26,121 bases of DNA. Source: JAIVGV01 sp035295985 (lineage in GTDB: Bacteria; Acidobacteriota; Blastocatellia; Pyrinomonadales; Pyrinomonadaceae). Under the pieces are notes generated by a model. It saw nothing but the letters and a program-made list of their open reading frames with translations, was not told the origin of the DNA and made no database searches. The translations under genes and the position numbers were made by a program. Location of the stretch: the NCBI GenBank assembly GCA_035295985.1, contig DATHBT010000029.1:1-26121 (forward strand). The letters are read 5' to 3'. The first letter of the stretch is position 1; each line of letters opens with the position of its first letter. This document shows positions 6,574 through 13,365 of this stretch, piece after piece.

Positions 6574-7932
6574 TCACTGGGCCTCGGTCGCGATGTAGCT
6601 CTCGGCCAGGCCGCGCTCGCGCAGAGACTTCCCGTGCGACTCGGCCTCGCCGCGGCTGCCGAAGCCGCCGACGTAAACGCGATACCACTTGCCGCGCTTC
6701 GGAATCTCCACCTCGGCGACGCGAACCGCCTGCCCCGCCGACCTCAATTTGGCCGCGCGCCCCTCGGCCTCGGCCGGTGAGCTGTACGAGCCGACCTGAA
6801 CCGCGAACTTGCCCGCCGGCGCGGGCTGGGAGACGGCTTCGGCCGGCTTCGGCTGCTCGGCGTTCGGCGTGGCGGCGGGCCGGGCCGTCGGCGCGGGCGT
6901 GGCAGGGGGCGCGGTCGGCGCTGGCGCCGGCCCCTCAACCTTTACGGGGGCGTTGACGACCTCCGCCTCCGCGGGCTGCGTCGAGCCGCTCGGGCGCGCG
7001 CCGGGTGACTCGTTAACCGCGACGGCCGAGGACGCCTCGGAGGCCGTGGAGCGGTTTGTCGCCTCGTTCCTGAGTGACGCACGGCGCGACGGGTCGGCCT
7101 GCGCCAGGTTTGCGGGAACGAAGAACCAGTTACAGAAGACCACGAAGGAGATGAACGAGAGGCCGGAGATGAGCAGCCACAGGGGCGACACGCGCATCAG
7201 CCGCACGCCGAGGCCGTAAGTGTCTAAAGAAGTGTCGAAAGACTGCGCGGCGACCTGCGGCGGAATCGACACATCAGCGAAGGGCGCGTGAGCAGGCTCG
7301 CGTTCGTCGTCGTCCTCGGCCGCTTCAACGGCGGCCTCGGCCGCGGGTCGGCCGCCAGCCGATTCAAAGACCTCGGCCGAAGGTTTCCGCGTCAACTCGG
7401 TCTCGGGCAGGCGTTCCTCGCGAAGGGATGCCTCGTAAACGGGGTCAAGGGGACTCGTGACGTAGTCGTCGGCCGCGGCGGTCGATTCGGCGGGGGGCGC
7501 GACGGCCTCGGACTTCGCTTCGCGCGACTGATTCCACGCGGCGAAAATGTCTTCGAGGACGTTGGCGTGATCTGCGTCGGCGGCAGGAGTTTCGGTCGCG
7601 GCCTCGCCGGAGAGCAGGGCCTCTTCGGGGAGCGACAGAACCTCGTACACGTAGCTGACGGGCGCCGGTAAGCCATCGGCGGCCGGCGCGGCTGGTGCTT
7701 CCGTTACCTGCACGGGCCGGGCATGGGAGAAAGGGGTGACTTCGGCCGCGCGGAACAGCTCAATCCCGCGCTCGTCCGCGGCGGCAGACGCCGGGGCGTT
7801 CGCCGGCTGCTCGTCCGACAACTCGGCGGCGAACTCGACGGCGCAGCGTGCGCAGACGATGCGCGTCTGCGTGAACAGAGAGCCGGCCTCAATCGGGCTT
7901 TTCGAGCCGCAGTTCGGGCAAATTATCTGCAT
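6574..7932 (-). CDS. SPOR-domain membrane protein with N-terminal zinc ribbon
   Basis: A 452-residue protein. Residues 1-35 form a zinc ribbon (C5, C8, C27, C30) of the MJ0042 type seen at the start of many membrane proteins in Acidobacteria and Deltaproteobacteria. A long acidic, Ala/Pro-rich, presumably cytoplasmic linker follows (40-240), then one membrane helix (about 249-272), a Pro/Ala-rich periplasmic spacer (280-373) and a C-terminal SPOR domain (374-450, starting GKFAVQVGSYSS). SPOR domains bind peptidoglycan strands stripped of stem peptides, which are the product of amidases, and an amidase-fold gene is the next gene. AGGAG lies 8 bases before the ATG. A likely promoter is at 8146-8174. 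Its role is inferred to be at the septum or another site of wall remodelling. Confidence 0.9.
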   Translation of the reverse strand: MQIICPNCGSKSPIEAGSLFTQTRIVCARCAVEFAAELSDEQPANAPASAAADERGIELFRAAEVTPFSHARPVQVTEAPAAPAADGLPAPVSYVYEVLSLPEEALLSGEAATETPAADADHANVLEDIFAAWNQSREAKSEAVAPPAESTAAADDYVTSPLDPVYEASLREERLPETELTRKPSAEVFESAGGRPAAEAAVEAAEDDDEREPAHAPFADVSIPPQVAAQSFDTSLDTYGLGVRLMRVSPLWLLISGLSFISFVVFCNWFFVPANLAQADPSRRASLRNEATNRSTASEASSAVAVNESPGARPSGSTQPAEAEVVNAPVKVEGPAPAPTAPPATPAPTARPAATPNAEQPKPAEAVSQPAPAGKFAVQVGSYSSPAEAEGRAAKLRSAGQAVRVAEVEIPKRGKWYRVYVGGFGSRGEAESHGKSLRERGLAESYIATEAQ

Positions 7933-8534
7933 TCGGTTCGCTCCTGTTTCCGCGGGCGCGCCCGCCCGAAGGTTGTTCGGCGGTTCGGGCGGGTGTCAAA
8001 GCGTCGGCTTCGGGGAGGTGCCGGCCTGTCGGCGGAAGGCTTTCGTCAGACGGCGGCTCTAGCGGAACGAAAAAGCTGGCGAGTCTCAGGGGGTGGTCAG
8101 GCGCGACCGGCCTGGCGGTGAATTCTCTCCACCACCGCGGCAAAGATGATAAATCAATAACAATGTTAAAGCAAGTAAAACTTTGTTCTTGCTTTCGGAC
8201 AAAGTAGCAGTTAAATTGCTTGATGGAGAGCCTGTGCTTGGTAAAAGTTACAGGCTGAGGTGGCTTCTCGTAGCGGTCGGGCATTGGATTGGCCGGTCAA
8301 AAAGCGACGGGATTGCTGCCGGATTGAACGGTCGAGGGTTTGTTCTGACCGCACTGATGCCTGTGTTCGGAAGACTGTATTAGCTGCCGGGCATCGAAAT
8401 CCCCCAAATCTGCACACTCACGAATCCTTCAGGCCGCGTGGCATCCAGTTTGTACTGAGCAGTCTTGCCTCCGCGCGTCGCCCCACAGCCACGCCCCCCG
8501 AACATTCGAGAACGATGCCCGCCCGCCCCCCTGT
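7933..8534. other. 602-base divergent spacer with an A/T-richer core; no gene seen
   Basis: The stretch separates the SPOR gene (minus) from the GGDEF-EAL gene (plus). Its core, about 8140-8420, is clearly lower in G+C than the rest of the window. It contains two inverted repeats: AAAGCAAG at 8168-8175 with its complement at 8188-8195 (12-base loop), and AGCCTGT at 8229-8235 with its complement at 8250-8256 (14-base loop). Open frames here have no recognisable protein character. It probably holds the promoters and leaders of both flanking transcripts. I could not match it to a known riboswitch, and I looked specifically for the cyclic di-GMP types. Confidence 0.5.
8146..8174 (-). promoter_or_regulatory. 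Putative promoter of the SPOR-amidase-actin transcript
   Basis: On the minus strand, TTGCTT (8174-8169) and TATCAT (8151-8146) are separated by 17 bases. The -10 box matches five of six consensus positions. It would give a leader of about 205 bases before the SPOR ATG at 7932, which is long. The -35 overlaps the 8168-8195 inverted repeat, which could be an operator. Confidence 0.35.
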
Positions 8535-11042
8535 ATGAGTACTGCAAAGAATCGTCTCGGCACCACGCTGACAGTTCTGGTCGCGGCCACCGGCGCGGGG
8601 GCCGTACTGTTTTCGCTCCTGCGTCTGTGGCAAAGCGCTCCCCGGGGAGGGCTGCTCTCCGTCCTCACGCTCGCTCTCTGCGCCGCGGTGCTGGGCACGC
8701 AGGTCAGGATCAAAATCCCGCGCCTCCAAGCTTACGTCGCGCTCTCGGACGCGCTCGTCTTCCTCGCGCTCTTCCTCTTCGGGGGTGAGTCCGCCTTGCT
8801 GACGGCCGCCGCCGCGGCCCTCTGCGACCGGCTGCACTTCACCAGGAATTTCTGGTCACTACTCTTCAGCGCCGCCTCGGCCGCGGCCACGACACTGTTT
8901 GCGTGCCTCGCCGTCGCGTTCGCACTCGGCGGCGCGGCCGATCTCCAAGGCCCCGCGCTACTGCTGCTGGCGGCGCTCGGCGTCGCCACGCTCGCGCAGT
9001 CGGCGGCGCGCTCGCTGCTGCTGACGGTCTGCGAGGGGGGGGCGGACGAAGGCGAAGGGCTGCTGCCGGCCTGGTGCCGCAATTTCTTCTGGACTTCGAG
9101 CGCATACTTCGCCGCGGTCGCGGCCTCGACCTTCCTCGCGCGCCTCGCCGGCCTCGTCGGCTTCTACCCGACGCTCGGCTCGACCGCCTTCATCGCCATC
9201 GCGCACGTCGGCGCGGGGCTAAAGCTCCGGCGGCAGGGTGGCACGGGCGCGGGTGCGCCGGCCGCGGTGAGAGAATCGAAGTCTGTCGCCCCGGCGGCGT
9301 CGCAGCAGAACGAGGGGCTGTTCCGCAGCGCCTTCGACCACGCCGCCATCGGGATGGCGCTCGTCTCGGCGAAGGGGCAGTGGCTTCAGGTCAACCACTC
9401 GCTCTGCGAGATACTGGGCTACTCGGAGTCGGAGCTGCTGGCGACCACGTTCCAGAAGCTGACGCACCCGGACGACCTCGGAACCGCCCTCGCCAACATC
9501 AAGCAACTGATCAAGGGTAAGCTCCCCGTCTATCAGATGGAGAAGCGCTACCTCCACCGGCAGGGGCACGCCGTCTGGGTGCTGTGGAGCGTGTCGCCCG
9601 TGCGCGAGCGCGGGAGCCGCGCGCTCCACCTCATCTTCCAGATTCAGGACATCACGGATCGCAAGCGCGCCGAGGAGCGGCTCCTCCACGACGCCTTCCA
9701 CGACGCGCTGACGGGCCTGCCCAACCGCACGCTCTTCGTCGATCACCTCAAGCTCGCGATGGCGCGCATGCAGCGCAACTCGGCGCAGATGTTCGCCGTC
9801 CTCTTCCTCGATCTCGACCGCTTCAAGATCATCAACGACTCACTCGGCCACCTGATCGGCGACCAGCTCCTCGTCGGCATCGCGCGCCGCCTCGAAGCCT
9901 GCCTGCGGCCCGGAGACACCGTGGCGCGCGTCGGCGGCGACGAGTTCACCATCTTGCTCGAAGACATCCACGACGTCTCGGAGGCGGTGATGATCGCCGA
10001 GCGTTTGCAGCAGGAGCTGTCCGTGCCCTTCCACCTCGGCGGGCGCGAGGTCTTCACGACCGCCTCCATCGGCATCGCGCCGGGCACGGTCGAGTACGCG
10101 CAGCCCGAGGACGTGCTGCGCGACGCCGACACCGCCATGTACCGCGCGAAGTCTTCCGGCAAGGCCCGTCACGAGGTCTTCGACAAGGAGATGCACACGG
10201 TCGCGATGAACCTGTTACAGATGGAGACCGACCTGCGCGGGGCCATCGACCGGCAGGAGTTCTTCATCCAGTACCAGCCCATCGTCGCGCTGGACGACTT
10301 CGCCCTGCGCGGCTTCGAGGCGCTGGTGCGCTGGCAGCACCCGACGCGGGGCCTCATCTCGCCGATGGACTTCATCCCCGTCGCGGAGGAGACGGGCCAG
10401 ATCGTCGCCATCGGACAGTGGGCCTTGACGGAAGCGTGCCGGCAGATGAGCCGCTGGCAGCGCCGCTTCCCCTCAGACCCGCCGCTCTTCATTAGCGTCA
10501 ACCTGTCGAGCCGCCAGTTCTCGCAGCCAGACCTGATCGAGCAGGTGCGCCGCATCCTCGAAGAGACGAGGCTCGACCCGCGCTGCCTGAAGCTCGAAAT
10601 CACCGAGTCGGTCGTCATGGAGAGCATCGACAGCGCGACGGCGCTCCTGCGCCACCTGCGCGAACTCGGCGTGCAGCTCGCCATCGACGACTTCGGCACG
10701 GGCTACTCGTCTTTGAGCTACCTCCACCGCTTCCCGATTGACACGCTGAAGGTCGACCGCTCGTTCGTGATGCGGATGGTGGACAACAACGAGAACATCG
10801 AGATCGTGCGCACGATCCTGATGCTCGCGCAGAATCTGGGGATGGACGTGGTGGCCGAGGGCGTGGAGACGAAGGATCAGTTGGCGCTGCTCCGCAAGCT
10901 CGGCTGCGAGAACGGGCAGGGCTACTACTTCTCGCGCCCCGTCTCGATCGGCGGCGCGGAGAAGATCATCTCCGAGACGAACGCCGCGCCCGTCGCGTCC
11001 GCGAGCAACGTCAAGACGACACGCCCGACGCTCGTCGCCTAG
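8535..11042 (+). CDS. Membrane PAS-GGDEF-EAL protein (cyclic di-GMP synthesis and breakdown)
   Basis: An 835-residue protein. Residues 1-230 hold about six hydrophobic segments, an integral-membrane sensor region. A PAS domain is at about 258-378, ending in the DITDRKRAEE linker. GGDEF spans about 382-550 and has an intact active-site GGDEF at 467-471 and an RPGD inhibitory I-site at 458-461, five residues before it. EAL spans about 563-812 and has FEALVRW (594-600), NLSSRQF, the DDFGTG loop (718-723) and VAEGVET. All signature residues I can check are kept, so both diguanylate cyclase and phosphodiesterase activity are possible, with product feedback on the cyclase. There is no Shine-Dalgarno site before the ATG at 8535, so the start is moderately sure. 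The PilZ gene follows after 13 bases. Confidence 0.94.
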   Translation: MSTAKNRLGTTLTVLVAATGAGAVLFSLLRLWQSAPRGGLLSVLTLALCAAVLGTQVRIKIPRLQAYVALSDALVFLALFLFGGESALLTAAAAALCDRLHFTRNFWSLLFSAASAAATTLFACLAVAFALGGAADLQGPALLLLAALGVATLAQSAARSLLLTVCEGGADEGEGLLPAWCRNFFWTSSAYFAAVAASTFLARLAGLVGFYPTLGSTAFIAIAHVGAGLKLRRQGGTGAGAPAAVRESKSVAPAASQQNEGLFRSAFDHAAIGMALVSAKGQWLQVNHSLCEILGYSESELLATTFQKLTHPDDLGTALANIKQLIKGKLPVYQMEKRYLHRQGHAVWVLWSVSPVRERGSRALHLIFQIQDITDRKRAEERLLHDAFHDALTGLPNRTLFVDHLKLAMARMQRNSAQMFAVLFLDLDRFKIINDSLGHLIGDQLLVGIARRLEACLRPGDTVARVGGDEFTILLEDIHDVSEAVMIAERLQQELSVPFHLGGREVFTTASIGIAPGTVEYAQPEDVLRDADTAMYRAKSSGKARHEVFDKEMHTVAMNLLQMETDLRGAIDRQEFFIQYQPIVALDDFALRGFEALVRWQHPTRGLISPMDFIPVAEETGQIVAIGQWALTEACRQMSRWQRRFPSDPPLFISVNLSSRQFSQPDLIEQVRRILEETRLDPRCLKLEITESVVMESIDSATALLRHLRELGVQLAIDDFGTGYSSLSYLHRFPIDTLKVDRSFVMRMVDNNENIEIVRTILMLAQNLGMDVVAEGVETKDQLALLRKLGCENGQGYYFSRPVSIGGAEKIISETNAAPVASASNVKTTRPTLVA

Positions 11043-11055
11043 AGGGGTAATTGGA

Positions 11056-11385
11056 ATGACCGAACGGAGGAAGGCCGAGCGCGTGCAGGTGACGATTGAC
11101 GCCTGCTGGGAGGGCGTGGTCGTGCAGTGCGCCGGGACGGTGGTTGACCTGAGCGCGACGGGCTGCTTCATCCTGACCTCCGATCTGGTGGCGGAGGAAG
11201 AGCTGATCCGCCTCGAACTGAGCACGCCGACCGGCGGCTCCCTCTACCTCTGGGGCGAGGTGGTTTACAAGCTCCCCGAGATGGGCTTCGCACTGCGCTT
11301 CACCGGCATGGGCGACGCCGAGCGCGAGATGCTCGCGCTGCTCATCGAATACGCGCGCTTCAACGACGCCACAGTGGCGGCCTGA
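11056..11385 (+). CDS. PilZ domain protein (cyclic di-GMP receptor)
   Basis: A 109-residue stand-alone PilZ domain. The RxxxR motif is in RRKAERV near the N-terminus, and the DxSxxG motif is DLSATG at about residues 32-37. The barrel strands end in GFALRF and a closing helix. Both cyclic di-GMP binding motifs are intact. GAGGGG precedes the ATG, and the gene begins 13 bases after the GGDEF-EAL stop, so the pair is almost certainly one operon and this protein is the likely reader of that enzyme's signal. The output partner is not evident. A terminator follows at 11437. Confidence 0.9.
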   Translation: MTERRKAERVQVTIDACWEGVVVQCAGTVVDLSATGCFILTSDLVAEEELIRLELSTPTGGSLYLWGEVVYKLPEMGFALRFTGMGDAEREMLALLIEYARFNDATVAA

Positions 11386-11436
11386 AACCGACCAACCCGC
11401 GCGGCCCCTCCCCAAACAGCCGCCACGTAAGAACGA

Positions 11437-11482
11437 GCCGAGCCGCGCGTCGAATTTCAAAGACGCGCGGCTCGGCCTTTCT
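11437..11482 (+). terminator. Rho-independent terminator after the GGDEF-EAL/PilZ operon
   Basis: A perfect 15-base-pair stem (11437-11451 with 11462-11476) and a 10-base A/T-rich loop are followed by CTTTCTCTT. It lies 51 bases after the PilZ stop. Confidence 0.85.
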
Positions 11483-11509
11483 CTTCGAGCGAAAAGCGTG
11501 TCGTAAAAG

Positions 11510-11538
11510 TTGACGCCCTGCGCTTGATGGTTTATCTC
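11510..11538 (+). promoter_or_regulatory. Putative promoter of the radical SAM gene
   Basis: TTGACG (11510-11515) and TATCTC (11533-11538) have a 17-base spacer. Transcription would begin near 11545, which argues against translation from the upstream GTG at 11544 unless it is leaderless, and favours the ATG at 11613. The same TTGACG-17-TATCTN layout occurs before the decarboxylase gene at 23950-23978. Confidence 0.45.
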
Positions 11539-11612
11539 TGTGCGTGCAGACGACGGCCGAACTCCCGATTGCCCGTCAGACTCTTGGCGATTTACGAGGA
11601 GTTTCCCACGTC

Positions 11613-12641
11613 ATGCGACCCGTCGAGAACCCGCCCAACCCGTGGCTGCTCACGCACGTCGAGTGGATCGGCGAGCCGCCCGAAGCCCGGCAGGAGGTCT
11701 TCGAGGAGACCGCCACCCGCTCCATCATCAACCACAACAACAGCCCCGACGTGGGCTTCGACTACTCGGTCAACGTCTATCGCGGCTGCACCCACGCCTG
11801 CACGTACTGCTTCTCGCGCCCCACGCACGAGTACCTCGGCTTCGGCGCAGGCACGGACTTCGAGCGGAAGATCGTCGTCAAGGTGCGCGCGGCGGAACTG
11901 CTGAGAAAAGAGCTGATGCGCCCATCCTGGAAGGGCGACGAGCTGGTCTTCTCCTTCACCTCCGACCCGTACCTGCCGCTCGAAGTCCACTACGAGCTGA
12001 CGCGCCGCTGCCTCGAAGTCTGCCTGGAGTTTCGCAACCCCGTCGGCATCGTCACCAAGTCCGCGCTCGTGCGCCGCGACGCCGACCTGCTCTCGGCGCT
12101 CGCGCGCGAGGCCTCCTGCGCCGTCTTCTTCACCATCGGCTTCTCGGACAACGAGACCGCGCGCGCCATAGAGCCGCATGCCCCGTCGCCCGACTCGCGC
12201 TTAAAGGCGATGGAAGAACTCGCGCGCGCGGGCGTCCCCGTCGGCTTGGCAATCGCCCCCATCATTCCCGGCCTCAACGACTCGCACATCCCCGAGCTGC
12301 TCCGCCGCGCGCACGACGCCGGAGCGCGCACGGCCTTCATCAACCTGCTCCGCCTGCCCGGATCGGTCGCGCCCTACTTCGAGCAGCGGCTGCGCGAGAC
12401 GCTGCCCACGAAGGCCGACCGCGTCCTCGCCCGCATCCGCGAGGTGCGCGGCGGCCGGCTCAACAACAGCGAGTTCGGCAAGCGCATGACGGGCGAGGGC
12501 GAGTACTGGCGCATGATCGAGCAAATGTTTCGCCTCCACGCGCGCCGCCTAGGCTTCAACCAGCAGCCGCACGGCCGCCAGACGGAGCCGCGGCCCTCCA
12601 CCTTCCGCCGCCCCTCGCAGCAACCGTCCCTCTTCGACTGA
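11613..12641 (+). CDS. PA0069-type radical SAM protein (SPL-like family)
   Basis: A 342-residue protein. The iron-sulphur motif CTHACTYC (C59, C63, C66) binds the 4Fe-4S cluster that cleaves S-adenosylmethionine. Upstream, RSIINHNNSPDVGFDYSVN, and downstream, FSRPTHEYLGFG and FTSDPYLPLE, match the family typified by P. aeruginosa PA0069 and annotated as radical SAM or spore photoproduct lyase-like. The reaction is unknown. The end is basic and disordered and closes with PSLFD. I chose ATG at 11613 because GAGGAG lies 11 to 12 bases before it, the family homology begins right after it (ENPPNPW), and a promoter lies at 11510-11538. A GTG at 11544 would add 23 residues with no family-like features. 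A terminator-like repeat follows. Confidence 0.88.
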   Translation: MRPVENPPNPWLLTHVEWIGEPPEARQEVFEETATRSIINHNNSPDVGFDYSVNVYRGCTHACTYCFSRPTHEYLGFGAGTDFERKIVVKVRAAELLRKELMRPSWKGDELVFSFTSDPYLPLEVHYELTRRCLEVCLEFRNPVGIVTKSALVRRDADLLSALAREASCAVFFTIGFSDNETARAIEPHAPSPDSRLKAMEELARAGVPVGLAIAPIIPGLNDSHIPELLRRAHDAGARTAFINLLRLPGSVAPYFEQRLRETLPTKADRVLARIREVRGGRLNNSEFGKRMTGEGEYWRMIEQMFRLHARRLGFNQQPHGRQTEPRPSTFRRPSQQPSLFD

Positions 12642-12667
12642 CGGGCGGGCGACAGGTTCGAGGTTTC

Positions 12668-12709
12668 AGGTTTAAGGTTCGAGCCGGGCGAACCTTAAAC
12701 CTAATTTTT
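12668..12709 (+). terminator. Terminator hairpin after the radical SAM gene
   Basis: A perfect 14-base inverted repeat (AGGTTTAAGGTTCG at 12668-12681, complement at 12689-12702) with a 7-base loop is followed by AATTTTT. The word AGGTTCGAG also occurs just upstream at about 12655, so the stem looks built from an iterated word. Confidence 0.8.
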
Positions 12710-12713
12710 GGCC

Positions 12714-12742
12714 TTGATCTTCGGCCGCTAAAGAATTACAAC
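12714..12742 (+). promoter_or_regulatory. Putative promoter of the CBS-domain gene
   Basis: TTGATC (12714-12719) and TACAAC (12737-12742) are separated by 17 bases, directly after the terminator. The leader to the ATG at 12796 would be about 45 bases. Confidence 0.4.
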
Positions 12743-12795
12743 GTGGATCACACCCTTCCAGCTCTTGAACCGAGTCGTTTCGGAGGTGACCGCGG

Positions 12796-13218
12796 ATGAC
12801 CATCGGGGACGTGATACGGGATCGCGAGCCTTTCTTCGTGCGCGACACGGCGACCGCCTACGACGCCGCCGACTACATGTGCGACCGCAACATCGGCGCG
12901 GTCTGCGTGCTCGACGCGGACGGCCGCCTGCAGGGCATCTTCTCCGAGCGCGACCTGCTGCGCCGGGTCGTCCTCAAGCACCTGAAGCCGGAAGAGGTGC
13001 CCGTCCGTGACGTGATGAGCGCCATCGACGCGGTCATCGACTGCGCCGACACGCCGCACGAGGCGCTCGAAAGGATGGAGCGCCACGGCACGCGCCACCT
13101 GCCCGTCGTCAAGGGCCAGAAGTGGGCCGGCATGCTCTCGATGCGCGACATCATGCGCGTCGAACTCTCCGAACAGGGCGACGAGCTGCGCCTGCTCCAC
13201 GAGTACATACAGCACTGA
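12796..13218 (+). CDS. Two-CBS-domain (Bateman module) protein
   Basis: A 140-residue protein made of two CBS domains and little else. The first spans about residues 6-60 and ends GRLQGIFSERDLLRRV. The second spans about 73-128, contains TRHLPVVKGQKWAGMLSMRDIM and ends in a short helical tail. Bateman modules bind adenosine nucleotides and usually regulate a partner enzyme or channel; no partner domain is fused here. GGAGGTGA lies six bases before the ATG, one of the best ribosome sites in the window. It stands alone, with its own promoter upstream and an inverted-repeat spacer downstream shared with the convergent SIS gene. Confidence 0.9.
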   Translation: MTIGDVIRDREPFFVRDTATAYDAADYMCDRNIGAVCVLDADGRLQGIFSERDLLRRVVLKHLKPEEVPVRDVMSAIDAVIDCADTPHEALERMERHGTRHLPVVKGQKWAGMLSMRDIMRVELSEQGDELRLLHEYIQH

Positions 13219-13219
13219 T

Positions 13220-13364
13220 AGCTGTTAGCTGTTAGCTGTCAGCCGGACGGTTAGCCGGAACGGCGGAAGGCGGGAGCGTCTCAGTCTGAGACTACCTCCC
13301 GCCTTCCATTATGCCCGACTACTGACGACCGATCAGGTTAGCTAACAGCTAACAGCTAACAGCT
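13220..13364. repeat. Nested inverted repeat filling the convergent spacer
   Basis: The outer arms are 20-base perfect complements (13220-13239 and 13345-13364), each made of iterated TTAGCTG/CAGCTAA heptamers. They lie one base past the CBS stop and one base before the SIS stop. Inside, a 12-base stem (GGAAGGCGGGAG at 13265-13276 with 13296-13307) encloses a 7-base stem (GTCTCAG/CTGAGAC, 13278-13292). There is no T-run. It probably acts as a bidirectional 3' structure or terminator for both genes. The iterated heptamers suggest a dispersed repeat family. Confidence 0.75.
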
Positions 13365-13365
13365 T

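Noticed and set aside
7889..8284. 131-codon minus-strand frame upstream of the SPOR gene
   Set aside because: It overlaps the SPOR start in another frame, spans the A/T-rich spacer and candidate promoter, and shows no protein-like pattern.
8140..8534. Cyclic di-GMP riboswitch upstream of the GGDEF-EAL gene
   Set aside because: I looked for the conserved GEMM core and tetraloop-receptor arrangement and did not find it; the two hairpins present do not match.
11540..12799. 419-codon plus-strand frame over the radical SAM gene
   Set aside because: It is an Arg/Ala/Pro-rich frame-shifted shadow of the radical SAM frame that carries the CxxxCxxC motif.
13220..13364. CRISPR array or tandem-repeat array
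   Set aside because: The heptamers are arranged as two inverted blocks around a nested hairpin, with no spacers of regular length and no cas gene.
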